DNA of 64,000 nucleotides from Antennarius striatus (GCF_040054535.1 NC_090780.1:18104001-18168000); one strand, 5' to 3'. Counted from the stretch's first letter, positions 41,613-59,500 are shown. The notes: generated by a model from the sequence alone, not told the origin. Program-made: numbers and translations.

Positions 41613-44600
41613 ATTTGGAATTTTTGTGTTATCCAGAATGTGGTGATGGCATTGGTATGTGTGTTTTTTCCCCACTCTTACCTGCAGCTGTCAGACAAGT
41701 CATCATAACAACTCATTATAGACACAAACAGACAGGTATATGGTTGGCGGTCCCCAACTTCCTGTCAGCACATCACTGCCATCTCCACTCTCACCTGAGT
41801 GACACGCATAAGTCACATTACCTCCGTCCATGAACACGATGGCATCTCCTGCAGCTTTCATTCAGCATATCTAACATTCCACAGACGTTTAAACTGTTTT
41901 GCGTCTCATTGTCCGTCACTCCACCCTCAGCACCAAGTCATTTGGCCAAAAGGGGAGTCTTGATGACATTTTGTATTTGCAGACAGTGCTTTCCTTTAGT
42001 CTGGTACATTGTCTCTGTTTCAGCTGCATAACCGTGACAGACAGAAATAATGAAGTCCTTGTAGGTGATTTAGAACTCATAACATCACCAGCCTGGCAAC
42101 CTGTTACTCATTTAATTTACACTTGTAACCAAACTTTGAACTTATGCTGGAGAGAATGTGTGAACTCAAGGCCCACATTTTGCTCTATAAATCTCCTCAG
42201 CCTATGATAAATTCATATTTAATGACCACGGCTATCGTCTGGGAAGGAGGAGCATTCTTTCATTATTGCTTCTTTCCCCTGCTGCTTGGTCGAGATAATT
42301 GATTCCTCTGTGGTAACAAGGTATCGACCATGCATGGTAGCCAGCTAAGACGGCGGTTCGATTCAAAGGAGGGGTCGAAAAGGAGCAAAGGGGAGGGGGA
42401 AAAAAGAAGGAAAGAGGGATGAAGCGGAGCAAAGAGATAGAACAAGAACGAGTGCGTTGAAAGAAACAAGCCAAGGCAATTCATTGCATTAAAAAAATAA
42501 CACACTGACACTAGCTGGGTGTATAGATTGACTGATGCCTGTTTTCAGGGGTTTTATAAGCTTATTGTAGAACACTGTATGATAGTTCAGCATTTTATAT
42601 TTAACTCACCAAATGGAAAGCATATTGATCGCACAGTCTGTCACATAATTAATTGAAAACAGTGTCGGGAAGAAATCTGGAAGACTGTTTTTCAAGCATA
42701 AGCCTTGCCTGCAAAAGAAGCACTGACTGGGTCCCGATGCTCATTTTTTAAATGTTTGCATCATCACAATATTGTTTAGTGAACCTGACAAACTGCTTTT
42801 TCTCTCATGCCCATTTGTATGAGATTCTAATCCATCAATATGTCTTCCAAACCAACAAGAACACAGTAATGTCCCCAAACTGGCAGAATATGTGGAACAC
42901 TATTTTGGGTTATGAATGCACAAGTATTGAAACCATTTGTGTAGTGGTTAAGGCTTTTTCATTGACACATTTATCAATGATATATATTGGATGGGTGGAC
43001 GTGATTGTCAGTTATTGGGCCAGCTTCTCTGAGGTGCCGACATCATTGGCCCCATCTGAAGACTACATGCGGCACAGCCAGAGCTTGACATGTGTGGACT
43101 GCATTTTCAATCAATCAATAATAGCGATAGCAGACTCGAATAACATATTGATTGAATTTTGCGTCCAGAGATGGTAATAGTTCTGCATATCCTTTGGCAT
43201 CACCACCTCAACTTCACTGTATAAATAGAGGAATTAATGGTGCTGTTGCTGTTGTGTGTTTACCAGCTTATATTGTAATTTATTTAAGAGCTCTTAATTG
43301 GAAGAGTTACTCATTTGGCCCTCGCTGGTCCCACAGCAGAGTGGAGATCTATCACTGCACACTGGGGCATGCTGGAATATGGAGCTGCGGAGACACACTG
43401 TATGCAACCAGCTGTTTGATCTCTGCAGCCGTCGAGCATTTGCTGCACTGTGCACCATAAACACACTATACCCCAATGAGAGGACAGATCCACACACAAA
43501 AGATGTCGTTTCAAGCTAGTGACATATTAATGATTTGAAAATCAAACGTAAAATTTTCGGAGGGGTGGGTGAGGTCTTCTCTGCAGTCATGGTTGGATGA
43601 ACCCTTTATATCCTGTTTTTTTTACCTCCTCCAAACAGCTGGTCTTAGACCTCAAAGGGCCTCATGTATTGAAGAAGCTCTGTTTAAAATGTATGTCAGT
43701 GGTTTCAGCCAGGCTTAGTGCCCTCCACAGACACTGTTAATGGAATAAATAGCAATGATCCATGCTTTTAATTCATAATAATGTTAGACCTCATCACCTG
43801 CCCACTCAGCCCAATATATTGTGGAAATAACTAATGACTACTGGAATAAGGAGCCAAAATGAATTATCACTCAGTGGTCAGCTTTGGAATACCTGGTACT
43901 GTGCGTTTGCTCTTTTACTGAACATCATGAATAGCATTGACGTCACTGAAATAACACCATGAAATTGCAGACCATTAAACGTGAGCGGAGGTATTACACA
44001 GCATGAATTGGATATTAATGACACACTTTGAGGTGATCAAAGATAATCTATTGTATATTGATTTTTTTTTTTTTACATTGAAATGCTGGTAACAAATCCT
44101 ACACAGCCCATAGGGTTCCTCAGGTCATATGACTAGATCACAAATGAACACAAAAAGCCAGTCTTTTGATGTTTTAATTCAAACTCAGCAATATCTATAT
44201 CCTTATGTGAGAAATAGAACGATACATGAGATAAAATATACAAGAATGCATAAATGTAGTGTTACAACATCGATCCATGCATATTTCTTCATTGTTAGAC
44301 TAAATTTGGTTTTAGTAACTATATAAAGTGAATAATTCTGGAGCTGTTAAAGGCAACAGTGAGAGCAGCACAGACAACAAACATCCTTTATGTACATTAC
44401 TGGTGATGTAACTGTACAAGTATGGCACTGTAGAAACAAATACAAGATCAGTTACATTCATAAATTCAAGAAGCTACAGATTTACTTTGTAATGTGATTT
44501 GTTTTTCTTATATATTTGGTTTGTGATGAAAATGGCTGAACTCTTCTAAATCACAGGATTTCCAGTAATATATTGAGTTAATAGTCGTGGCTGTCAGTAA

Positions 44601-44944
44601 TACTGACTGGTTATGAACATAAAAATAGTGGCTCATCTTCATTGGTTTAAATCTTGTACATCAAAAGTGGTGCAACAGCAGCCTCTAGTGGTTTTGACTC
44701 CCAAGTAGAAAAGTCTTTCCTCATCTATTTATTGACGCAGTGCAAAACGCTGCAGCATTGTAATTTATCATTAGTGTTTATGTTGTAGTGTTGTTTAGGC
44801 ACACTGTAATGATTGTTATACATTATAGCACAAAATAAACATGAATATAAAACCAAAATGTTATATCATGAAAACAAATATCGCCAGCATCACAATGCTG
44901 CAGCAAATAAAGCTTAAAAAAATGAATACACAAATTCTTTTATC

Positions 44945-44950
44945 TTTATT
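44945..44950 (-). terminator. Candidate poly(A) signal for racgap1
   Basis: AATAAA on the minus strand about 510 bases after the racgap1 stop codon. No closer canonical hexamer was noticed. If used, the 3' untranslated region would contain the GA/CT microsatellite at 45,332-45,396. Confidence 0.35.
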
Positions 44951-45327
44951 CTAAGCGGTCATGTATTTTATCTGTGCTTGAGCACCCCTGACACTGTAGT
45001 CATAACCACAGGTTGAAAGATGGAGCAGCACCAGTGAATGCACCGCCAATGAACATTAGAATCATGTGTTAAACATACGGAAAAAGATCGCAACACTTGG
45101 AAGGTTGCTTGGCCTTTAAAGCCTGCAAAATGGCCGTCTCCGGTTTTTGTTTAAAAAATTTTTTTTTAAAGAGATCTCAAAAAAAGAAAAAAAAATTCAG
45201 TGTGGGGATACTTTACAAAGCATTTTTGCATAATAATGAATTTCAAAAACATATAAAACTGGTACATTCTAAAATTGCACAGTAGGTTTCCCAAATGATT
45301 GTGTGTGTATATTATATTATATATATT

Positions 45328-45331
<4 letters not shown>

Positions 45332-45396
<65 letters not shown>
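45332..45396. repeat. (GA)n microsatellite in the presumed racgap1 3' UTR
   Basis: About 32 GA units beginning 66 bases beyond the racgap1 stop. In the transcript this would read as a CU-rich tract. Confidence 0.95.
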
Positions 45397-45398
<2 letters not shown>

Positions 45399-45461
45399 TT
45401 GTGTATTGCATATATATACTGTAGTGTTATGCATTGCAGTAAAATACTTTTTCCTTCTCCT

Positions 45462-50400
<4,939 letters not shown>

Positions 50401-50785
50401 CTGGGTTAGCCAAAAATGATATCAGCATAGATTAGCAGTGGGAAACGAGATAAATGGATGACAACGCTAGTTAACTACTCAAAGAATGTTGGACATGTTT
50501 TACGTTATTAGCGTTGAATTAGCACTGCTGTGGGCTACCAGTAGCACTGAGTGAAAATTTAGGATAGCCTTCGAAAGTTTGAAAATGAGACAAAGAAATA
50601 CTACTTACTTATTGTAATGTTACCCATGCACTGTATATAAAAACATTCGCAAGCCTTTTAGCTACATTAAAGTTATACTCGGTCTACAATGGCTGTATAG
50701 ATGCTATCGATATCGTTAGCTGTTTGTGTTGCTCCGACCTAGCTACCTACCTATCAAGAAGTTCTGTGAAAATTTTACATCTTAC

Positions 50786-50870
50786 CGGCGTAATGCTTTT
50801 CCTGCAGCAGTACGAGTCCGTCTCACAGGTGATGTAATAATTCCCGCCGTTTGAATGAATGTTGAGTTTC
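50786..50870 (-). other. racgap1: racgap1 non-coding first exon
   Basis: A strong donor CG|GTAAG lies at 50,786/50,785 on the minus strand. It joins to the acceptor at 50,401, which precedes 15 bases of leader and the ATG. The upstream end of the exon is a guess because the transcription start cannot be read from sequence. Confidence 0.6.
50841..50855 (-). promoter_or_regulatory. E2F/CDE-like plus CHR-like element at the racgap1 promoter
   Basis: TTCCCGCC is immediately followed by GTTTGAA; read on the gene strand this is TTCAAA next to GGCGGGAA. The first is an E2F/CDE-type core and the second the CHR hexamer used by DREAM/MuvB complexes to confine expression to G2/M. The spacing differs from the textbook 4-base CDE-CHR gap. 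Its position about 60 bases from the first donor and the cell-cycle role of the gene support a real element. Confidence 0.5.
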
Positions 50871-52540
50871 TATCCCCACACCGACAGCAGCAAAGCCACA
50901 CCTGTCTGATAAAAGTATGTATGTTCTTCAAAGTTTAAACTCAGCGCCGGTTTTCTTCTTTGCTGGCTACTGAATCGGAGAGAGGAACTCTCTACCGCCC
51001 CCACATGTCCAGAGTTGTAACTGCACAAAGTTGTGACTTTCTTTTTTGTAGGGTAAAGCTGTATGTAAGTGGTGTGGGTAAGTGCCGTGGAGTCATAATT
51101 ATATGTTTAGTGTCATCACAAAATTTTAATTACATCTATTACATAGTGGGCAGGCACATCCATCATAACTCAGGATAAGACATGTCATGAAATGAAATGA
51201 AATCAACTTTATCAACTGCATCATCCCCAAGATACCCTGGCACCACCCCAGTGGATCTCTAGTTCATCACCTCCCACTATTTATCTGCAGGTCGATGACC
51301 TTCCTGACATTGATGCCCCCTGGAAGTCTGTGGTGCAGAGGGTGAAGAAAAGGGTTGGATGGTGTTAAAGGTACTTGAGAAGTCAAAAAGGAGCATCCTA
51401 ACAGCACAACTGTATCAACTGTATTGAAAGATGAGCGCATTTTATATAAGGGTTTTTGAATCATATATAAAATAGATGATAAAAAATAGACAAACCAATC
51501 CCATTTTTCATTTTAACATATTTGAGATAGAAACCATTTTTCTACCGTAAATAAAAGGACCATTTTGTTTGGTGTACCAATTATCTGTGAACCCCTACTC
51601 ATCACAATGTATGAAATAATGCTGTAGAGTCAATTGCAAACAATTTACATGTATGTGCCTATAATATATTAAGATTTTCACATGAAATGTGTCTGCCTGT
51701 GTGTGTTCTCAATATCACATGTCTGTTTGAGATGAGAAGAGATTAATAGAATCTGTCAGTCAGTATACACTCATCATCTTTATCAATTATTCATCTGTGC
51801 AGGTAATTGCCAGAATTCTCTTTTTACACCAGTCACTGTCTGTTACTGTTAAACTGAATGGATATTACAGCTAACTATTACCAGTGTCAACCAAGTGCAT
51901 CATTTAAACGGAAATATAGCATTTGCATTTCTAGTCATCATTTTGTTTCTTAAATGTGATTATAACAGGACAAGAAATGTCAGAATTTATTGTTTGTCAG
52001 ATGAGACAATGTTGTAAAAGGCACATTACCACTTTGCTGATTTTATTAAGACAGGCAGCATGAGTCAACATGCACCCATACAATCATAAAGCATTCTATA
52101 CCAGTAAGTTGTACCACAAGTCCTGCATATATTTTCTTCACAAGCAGTTTTGAGACAGTGTTTGCCTGAATAACATCTTTACAGAAATGTGTCTTTCCAT
52201 CTAAAAGGTGTATGGATACAACAACAAGACATTCCAAATATTATAAGTGCATCCAGGAATGAACAAGTGATCAGGATGCTCTAATGCACCCAGGTTTAAG
52301 AGGACGCAACCTGCAGATTGTGCTGACTACAAGGTTAACCCTCTTCACTGGCACCATTGGAAGGGTAATGGATCCACAAACAGCCTCATGGGGAACACTT
52401 GGCAGATGTACATCTACTTAAGAGGATGCATTGAGGCAGAACCTTGTATACATCCTGTGTGTATTTGTGCTCACAAAGCAAAGTAATGGTTAAAGGTCAG
52501 GATGCAGAAAAGGAAAATAAGAATTTGATATAGTTTCTAC

Positions 52541-53064
52541 TAGGGTTGAGCCGAGTATTCATTTCAGACGAGTATCCGGTACGGATAAAGCATTTTTGAC
52601 CAGTACGAGCAAGATACGAGTAAAACTCGTAAAAAGTCGTGCTTGTACTGAAGCAAAATCCTTACAAGCAGCGGTCCCCAACCTTTTTTGCACCACGGAC
52701 CAGTTTCACCTTTGATAATATTTTCACGGACCGGTCTTCATTTGCTCGATAATCGTTCATGACGCCAGACAGCTTCAGTCTAATAATCATCCATAGTGGT
52801 TTTATGTGAAATGCAGACATCAACAGACAATGACAAGCTTTTTTTCATAAATTGATAATCAACATCTCTGTACACAAAATAATTGTAAGAAATAATTATA
52901 CTAAATAAATAAACAAACAATAAATATAGCAATTTCTGATCAATCCATATCAATTTCAGACTTAATGTACCAATTTAAGCCCCACCCATTCCGAGTTCAG
53001 ATACATATAATTTAGATGGTTGAACAGCTACAGATACAGATAGTGGTGTACTCGCTCATCTCTA
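52541..53064. mobile_element. hAT-like non-autonomous element
   Basis: The left end TAGGGTTGAGCCGAGTA and the inverted right end TAGAGATGAGCGAGTA match as terminal repeats. Flanking octamers GTTTCTAC (52,533-52,540) and GGTTCTGC (53,065-53,072) agree at six of eight positions, as expected of an old 8-bp hAT target duplication. No transposase is encoded. A second hAT-type end lies inside it at 52,669. Confidence 0.6.
52669..52760 (+). mobile_element. Nested hAT-type element end
   Basis: CAGCGGTCCCCAACCTTTTT followed by GCACCACGGACC and a later ACGGACCGG matches the well-known CAGNGGTCCCCAACC terminus of vertebrate hAT MITEs. No matching right terminus was found, so it is truncated. It lies within the 52,541-53,064 element and is therefore the younger insertion. 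Confidence 0.6.
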
Positions 53065-54182
53065 GGTTCTGCCTATATTGGTGTGTATCCCATGAATGAA
53101 AAAGAGTGTACTGTATATCTAATATTAAAGTTATACTGTATATTGTAATGTTGACCTCTTATTTTGACCTGTCAGACATATTGTAAACTGGATTACAGCC
53201 TTAAATCAACTTTTCTGTTAACATTAAAAGTTTCACAAAAGTTTTTCTCTTTTAATTTTTTTTTTATATTATAAAAGTAAGTGAGTTTTTTGTTAAACCC
53301 ATTAAAAACGTAAGTTCTGTGGCAAAATGTGATTTAAATATAATGTCTCCTCAGTTAGCAGGATGTTTTCACAAAATGAAATGTCACACCATTGGCGAAA
53401 CTATATCTCACAAAAATACCAAATAAATCTGTTGGTGCTGAGTGAGTCTACAGGAATGTGGCCAAGCACTGGCCAATTGAGTATCGAGAGAGGAAAATGC
53501 ACTTAGACGCACTCCAGGCATCTTGTCAATTGAATTACAAGTGGTATATTCCTCTCAGAGAGTGTTTACTGGAAAAGTTTCCCACTTTCCTTTACTGCTT
53601 CAACAACAGCAGGATTTTTATTTTGGAAACCTGACACTTGGTAAACACTCAAACTGAAACACACTTAGGAGTGGATTAAATAAATTATTTGCTCACCTTT
53701 CAAAAATGGGTGGGAAATCTATAAAAATATTCATTTTATTGATCTGTGTTTGTTTGAGCAGTGGATCATGTTGCTTAAAGGAAAACATGAAGATCAAGAT
53801 GAAAGGATATAAAAGTGCTGCTCCTGTCCACACAATCCATAGTCATTGATAAACCATAACAATCTCATATAAAACTATTATCCTACACAGACAGGTAGAT
53901 GAAATAAACCCTGTAGCATTCTCAAGGGAACAGCAAGATGAAGTCAGGCAGCACTCCAGGCTTATACTGATTCATAATGTAATCTAACAGTGTAGTTCCT
54001 CAGAAAAGAGCAGGAAAATGAGCACATACACTAACATTTTTGCAAAAGCACAGCTGTTTTAAAATCCTTTTGAATTTCCATTTTTAACAATTTCCTTCAA
54101 CAGCCACTGTGAAATTATGTAAAAAGGAAAAAAATCACAAAAGCAACAGGAAAAAAGACTTGGCATAAGTGATTATTTACAA

Positions 54183-54188
54183 TTTATT
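54183..54188 (-). terminator. Candidate poly(A) signal for the MINAR1-like gene
   Basis: AATAAA on the minus strand about 250 bases past the stop codon, giving a short 3' untranslated region. Alternatives farther downstream cannot be excluded. Confidence 0.35.
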
Positions 54189-54434
54189 ACACTTGCTCAG
54201 GGGAGTGATTTTGTAGGAACCCACTGTTAAATCCTCTGGCTTTTATGAGATTATAAATAATAGTTCTGCATGCAGAGGAGTGTAGGGAGCTGCCGCATGT
54301 TAAATGATCACTGGTCAAGCTTTAGGGTTTTTGTGTCACTCACTCTTCTACTAATCTCCTCCATAATGGTGTGCAAGTTGTTGGACACAAATAAAATGAC
54401 AACACGCAAAAAAATTGGCATTCAGGTTGTGTCT

Positions 54435-57249
54435 TCATGACCCCATAGTGCAAACAGGAATGACAATGATGAGAATGATTGCCACTGCAGTGACAATGAG
54501 TGCAAGCAGTTTGCAGATCTTTGCCCGGCGGAGATCGGCCTCTTTCCGCCTCAGTAGAGCATCATAGCCTGGACTGTAGATGTCATCCATCCAGAACTCC
54601 ATGTTATTAGGGTTCAGGGAATCCTGCGCCTAATCAGCATGGTTTCATTTTAGAGCAGATATAAACTCATATGCATTTAATAGAAATCCCTATCTAAATT
54701 ACATATCTGTACTATAATTATAACTACTGTATATTAATTCTTACCTGTAAATCCAAAGGTGTGACCCGTGCCTCTCTGTCATCTACAGTCCAGATAGGTC
54801 TTCCTCGCCCCTCAGTTAGTCTGGGGTCCAGGACCTTCCCTGAAGTGAGACCGCTAGCCACACTACTGTCTTTGTGGCGGAACAGGGATGAGTTAAACAC
54901 CTGCTCTACAAGGTTGGAGGACTTTTGAGAGATTAGGTTAGCTGTACTGCCTGACTGATCTGCCTAGAAAGAAAATTGGGGGAAAGAATCAATTTTAGAT
55001 ACTATAAATACATTCATCTCATATCCTTCAAAAAATCTCATCAAGGCAAAGTTGGCAATATTATTGTAAATGCCACCACTGAATATGTATTTGATTTTGA
55101 CTGCAGAGGACCAAACTATTACCCAACAAAGTGACTCTGCCGTTGCTACAGGGTCAGCTGCAGACCAAGGTTAAAGGACCTGTAGCTGATGTTTGTACAC
55201 TCAGCTGTATGATACTATAATATAGAAAAAAGGCATACATTCGAAATTCTTTACCTGTCCATGCGAAGCTTTACCATCTTTACTTTTTGTAAAAGACACT
55301 GTCCAGTCTCTTGCAGAGTTAGAGACATTCAGCAGTTTAGCATCAGAAACATTTTTCTCTTCTGTCTGGGCTTTCGATGCACGACGAGACGATGCATCCT
55401 TCTTTACCTCCTTTTTCCCCTTTGAATCAGCCTGACTTTTGCTGCTCTCTGTCTTCTCTCCGGGAGTATTCCATCGACTCCAGTCCAAGCTACTGGTGCT
55501 GGTCCCTGGGAACAAACGTCCAGATGCGGACAGAGGCTGTGGTTCTGATGACTCAGATGGAGTTAAAGGGTGGCTCATAAAGGAGGAGACACCACTGAGA
55601 GGTTCCAACCATCGCCCGCTCATAACTTGTCCACCACTACTGATAGGCTGCTGGATCTTTTCATCAAGTCGCTGGAGAGCAGACAGAACCTGTGAAATCT
55701 CAGCCTTCACATCATTCAGTGATTCCAACTGTCTTTCTATCTGGCTCATACGAAGCAGCAACTTACAGACGCTGGCTTTAAGCCCATCATCGCTGCTTTC
55801 CAGAGAGTGAAAAAGTCTTTGGAGTTGGCCTAGTCGACCACGTCTGGCCTCTGGGGTGTCCTGGTTAATGGCCCCTGATCCATCACCAGAGTGCAGGACT
55901 CCAGTAGAGCCACACATGCTTATGTCATCTAAGAAACGAAAGATGGCACTGATATCATCCTCACAAAACTCTGGATCATCTAATGAGGTCATAAAGGAGA
56001 AGCGATCAGCATGGACTAGGCTACGGAGGCGCCGGGGGTCTGGTGGGTCTGTCTGGGTTCCCTGAGCCCTGAATAAATCACCTCCACTTGGCAAACCACT
56101 ATCTCCACTCTCACCTCCCGGGGACTCAGCCAAATTGCTGATAGCAGGGGTTGACCTTCTTGGAAGTTGTCCCTGTTGTGGCTCAATCCCCAATCCAATC
56201 CTGCCCTGGTTTATCCGGTCCTCGAGACTGTGACTCTTTTTATTCCAGATGGGATTATTGGTCCTGGGAGGCTTAAGATGTTTGGGGGACCATTCTGGAA
56301 CCGCCCCAGGTCCAAAATAAGTTGAGTCCTGAAGGTCATCAAGGCTTTCATGTTTAGTCCGCTGTTCTGGCGATTGTTGGATTGTTGGTGACGGGTACGG
56401 ATTTGGGATTGCTTCAAAGCTTCGATTGTCAAAACCTTTCTTCCCGCTGGAAGGACTGGGTGATTCACTGTTAACAGTCACCTGGGGTATCAGAGGAGGC
56501 TGATTATGGAAGTCCTTCCTAAACACATTTCTTTTTTGGTCAACAGCTGATCCCTCTTCAGGTTCAAACACTTCCATAGGCGCTGAATCTCCACTTGACT
56601 CGCTGTCCGTCTCCAAAGGCAAGTAAATATTCTTCATGTCTTCGTTGTGGATTTGACCACTAGGGTACAAAAGTGTTGTGTGAGGCAAGTCAAAAGACAC
56701 AGCCCTCGCCCTGATTGGTGGAGAAGACACAAGTGAGATTGGATCCGGGGGGAGACTTGCTCGCTTGCGGGCTGAGTAACTTGATGCCGGTAAATACAAG
56801 TGCTGGTCGATAGGCCTACCAGCGGAGTCAGAGTGTGCACGTGCCCTTTCTCCAGCATTAATATTTGGCTGGTGGATTTCAAGTAGACTGGAGGCTGGGG
56901 ACTGGTCCACCGGGAGGACAATCTGGGCTCTCATTGGCTGGCTGTCTTCAGTGGCCCCACCCGTCATCTGAATCAGATTAAATATAGTCACAATGTCAGC
57001 AGCGACACCTATGGGTGAGAGCCCCTGGCCTCGGGTATTAACCCTGTCTCTGAAGAGAGTAGCTGGAAAACAGGGGTCCCGGCTGGCAGCAGCAAACAGT
57101 AAACTTCTCAGCTCGATGAGGTGCTCCAAGTCAAAACGGGTGCTGACCACACGACAAAGGTCCTGAAAGGTTAGTATTTGGCGCATATTAGCCAGTTCCT
57201 CCAGGATCCCCAGAAGTACATCAGGGTACTCCTGGGGCAGGTTAGCCAT
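54435..57249 (-). CDS. minar1: MINAR1 (KIAA1024/UBTOR) family protein, 3 coding exons
   Basis: MINAR1 is a membrane-anchored, mostly disordered protein reported to bind Notch2 and to dampen mTOR signalling. Exons are 57249-55255, 54963-54745 and 54629-54435 (stop TGA at 54,437-54,435), all phase 0, giving 802 residues. Family hallmarks appear in order: ILEEL then FQDLCRVVSTRFDLEHL and VAADIVTIFNLIQM near the N-terminus; KRNVFRKDFHN and KHESLDDLQDSTYFGP in the middle; DDISAIFRFLDDISMCGSTG; a coiled stretch with EISQVLSALQRLDEKIQQP; then NPNNMEFWMDDIYSPGYD, a basic patch, and a single membrane helix (about 779-798) ending VCTMGS. The ATG at 57,249 aligns with the human start; an in-frame GTG three codons upstream follows the splice acceptor directly and is not needed. 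Paralogue assignment within teleosts is not settled. Confidence 0.93.
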
Positions 57250-57334
57250 GTTGCTCACCTGAGAAGGGAAATAAGTTATTCAGTATGGCACCTTCACAGT
57301 AAAGTAATTCAAGCTGTCAAAAGACAGTCATAAA

Positions 57335-57365
<31 letters not shown>

Positions 57366-57611
57366 ATAATCATAATAATATAATCATAATAATACAGGAT
57401 GACACATGTCTGGAAGACAGTATAATGTAGCATTGGATATATAATAATAAAGCTGGGGAACAAGATATTTTCATTTACCACTGTACTACTACTGTATTAA
57501 TATATTATTCTGTATTTGTTACTTGTATGACGTATTTTCACTTTAAGTGTAATAATTTGGAAAGTGATGATTGCTATTCTATTGTTATTGATATAATTGC
57601 ATATATATATG

Positions 57612-57664
<53 letters not shown>

Positions 57665-58083
57665 TGTATAATTATGAATATCATTATTATTAAAAGTTCC
57701 CCTAGATACAACATCAAAGTAAGAGTGAATGTGAAAAGCGACCTTATTTTTGGCCCTAAAATAACCCATCATCTGCACTGATGACGGCGTCCTGCTGCGC
57801 ATATCTTCACATCTCTACCACACATTTCCTGCCGTACTTCTATTGACAGCTGACGGACAAATGTCGGAATATTTCGATTACTATAGTAAAATGCTTTTGG
57901 TAACTTTGACCTTTAAAAACGGAGGGCAGGACAGGAATTTGGCCTGAGAACAGTTGCAACAATCTGTCTTGCAAATGTTGATTGTCGTACCTGCCGGGAC
58001 GTCATCAGCCGCTGCTGGAAACACGTTACGTTTGGTTACGATTCTACTGAAGGAGTAGTTTCAGCGGAGAATTTCCACTTACC
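57250..58083. other. First intron of the MINAR1-like gene (inferred)
   Basis: A clear acceptor (pyrimidine tract then CAG at about 57,259) lies 9 bases before the ATG, so the leader is spliced. The intron holds AAT and TA microsatellites (57,338-57,395 and 57,599-57,664). The matching donor GAG|GTAAGT is at 58,083/58,082; a weaker donor GCAG|GTACG is at 57,991. Confidence 0.5.
57599..57664. repeat. (TA)n microsatellite
   Basis: TA repeat with GT interruptions at the left end. It lies in the inferred first intron of the MINAR1-like gene. Confidence 0.95.
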
Positions 58084-58420
58084 TCCATCAACTGAACGAA
58101 CACTACAGGCGTGTCTACATCCGTTAAATATTACAAACGAGGTTTAGCGTCGGGACGACCTACGAGGCCATTCTCCAAATAGATCCAGGCCAGCTCTGAA
58201 TGGAACCCGCTTTCATGCGCTTCTGCTTGGAGCTGCGACTCGTCGTGAGCAAAGGCAAGAGAAGAGAAATCAGGTCATCTTCCCACAAGTCCCTGCTGTC
58301 CCCCGGGGATCTTAAAATACGTCCAAACGGTTTCCCTCTCCACAAATCAAACACCGCAGATTGAAGTTAACAGCGTGCTGTTATTCCTAATTGATGGGTC
58401 CGACAACAGACGCACACTCC
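58084..58420 (-). other. Probable 5' non-coding exon and promoter of the MINAR1-like gene
   Basis: The donor GAG|GTAAGT ends an exon at 58,083. The sequence to the right is richer in CpG than its surroundings, as expected of a vertebrate promoter. The transcription start is unknown. Only short upstream ATG frames are present. Confidence 0.4.
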
Positions 58421-59164
58421 TGGCAGGGTGCTCCGGTGTGGAGCGGGTCAGGTCCAGGAGCGCATTTTCACGGGGTGCCATTGCATTGATTTGTTATGTG
58501 CGCAAGTTGAGCGTACAAATAAAGGGCATATTAAAAATTTATATTCACTAATTGATACCGGTGAGGCTCCAAATTGACAGCAAACTATAAGGTCTGGGGT
58601 AAATTGCCTGCTAGATTGCTGTCTACACACTGAATAGTCTTCCAGACTTCAGTGCTCCCAGACTTTTGACCATTACTCTGCATTATCATCCGTAAAGGGT
58701 AGTACTTAAACCCCCATTAGAGCAAGAAAGGGGCATGGCTTTCATCGCTGAGTAGTAGGCACTCTGCAACAATCACGAGTGGACATCTCTAATTCAGCAG
58801 CACATCCATCGCCCTGTGTACTCAAGAATCACTGGGGATCAATGCAGTGAATGAACCCCTCCATCAAAAGAAATATGGGTGCAGTTTTGAGGCATGAATG
58901 CATTACTATTAAACCTGAAGATGGCACTTTTTGATACAAAATAAAACAGACTACAAACTTTTTTGCAACATTGTTCTGCATTGTCTTTACAACAAAAATA
59001 TTCTTCAGCATTTCAGCAAAGTCTAAAATAGGAACATTTAAAATCAGAGTAAATGGACTACGTACAAAAATCTGAAATGCAGACCCTTCTAGCTTATGGC
59101 AATTAAAGCTACAGAACTTTGCTGTAAACAAAACTGGCATCATTTGTAAGACATCCATTCATTT

Positions 59165-59425
59165 TCTTGAAGATGAGATGACTGTAATTGTCTCGTTTTC
59201 AGACACTTTTTCCACCTGGTGGGTCACGGGTGTTGCTGGAGCCTACATGTGACGGGAGGGCTACATCTCGGATGCGTCGTCAGGACATCACAGGGCCACA
59301 TGAAAGACAGACATCCTATGAACCAGTTGGAGTCACCAATCCACCTAAATTGCATGTTTCTGGAGGTAGAGGAAGTGGGGTGACAGGACTACCCACTGTG
59401 CTACTGTGCTGCCTTTGTAAGACAG
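59165..59425 (+). repeat. Dispersed SINE-like teleost repeat, copy 5
   Basis: Contains GGGTCACGGGTGTTGCTGGA, CACAGGGCCACATGAAAGACA-like blocks and GGAGTCACCAATCCACCTAA in the family order. It lies just beyond the stop codon of the coiled-coil gene, on the opposite orientation to that gene, and may fall within its 3' untranslated region. Confidence 0.75.
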
Positions 59426-59500
59426 TGAATGTAAAAAAAAAAAAAAAACCCTCTACAGAACTTTCTCCTATGAAGATGAAAACACTGCTGTGTTAAGACT

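Larger units (their letters stand above)
50871..54434. other. racgap1-minar1 intergenic region
   Basis: No supported exon. A segment at about 51,190-51,460 has a non-random, GC-richer look but I could not assign it. The hAT-like elements at 52,541-53,064 occupy the middle. The right end should contain the minar1 3' untranslated region. Confidence 0.55.

Noticed and set aside
42752..43177. 141-codon plus-strand open frame
   Set aside because: No domain, no splice support and AT-rich random-looking composition. Its length alone is not remarkable in 64 kb.
51190..51460. Possible exon or processed pseudogene
   Set aside because: The segment looks non-random but has stops in all useful frames and no splice sites that join it to anything.
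55377..56065. Plus-strand open frames opposite the MINAR1-like gene
   Set aside because: They are antisense shadows of the large coding exon.
58160..58354. 64-codon upstream open frame in the MINAR1-like leader
   Set aside because: The apparent start is GTG; the first ATG leaves only about 18 codons, so there is no good case for a regulatory upstream frame.
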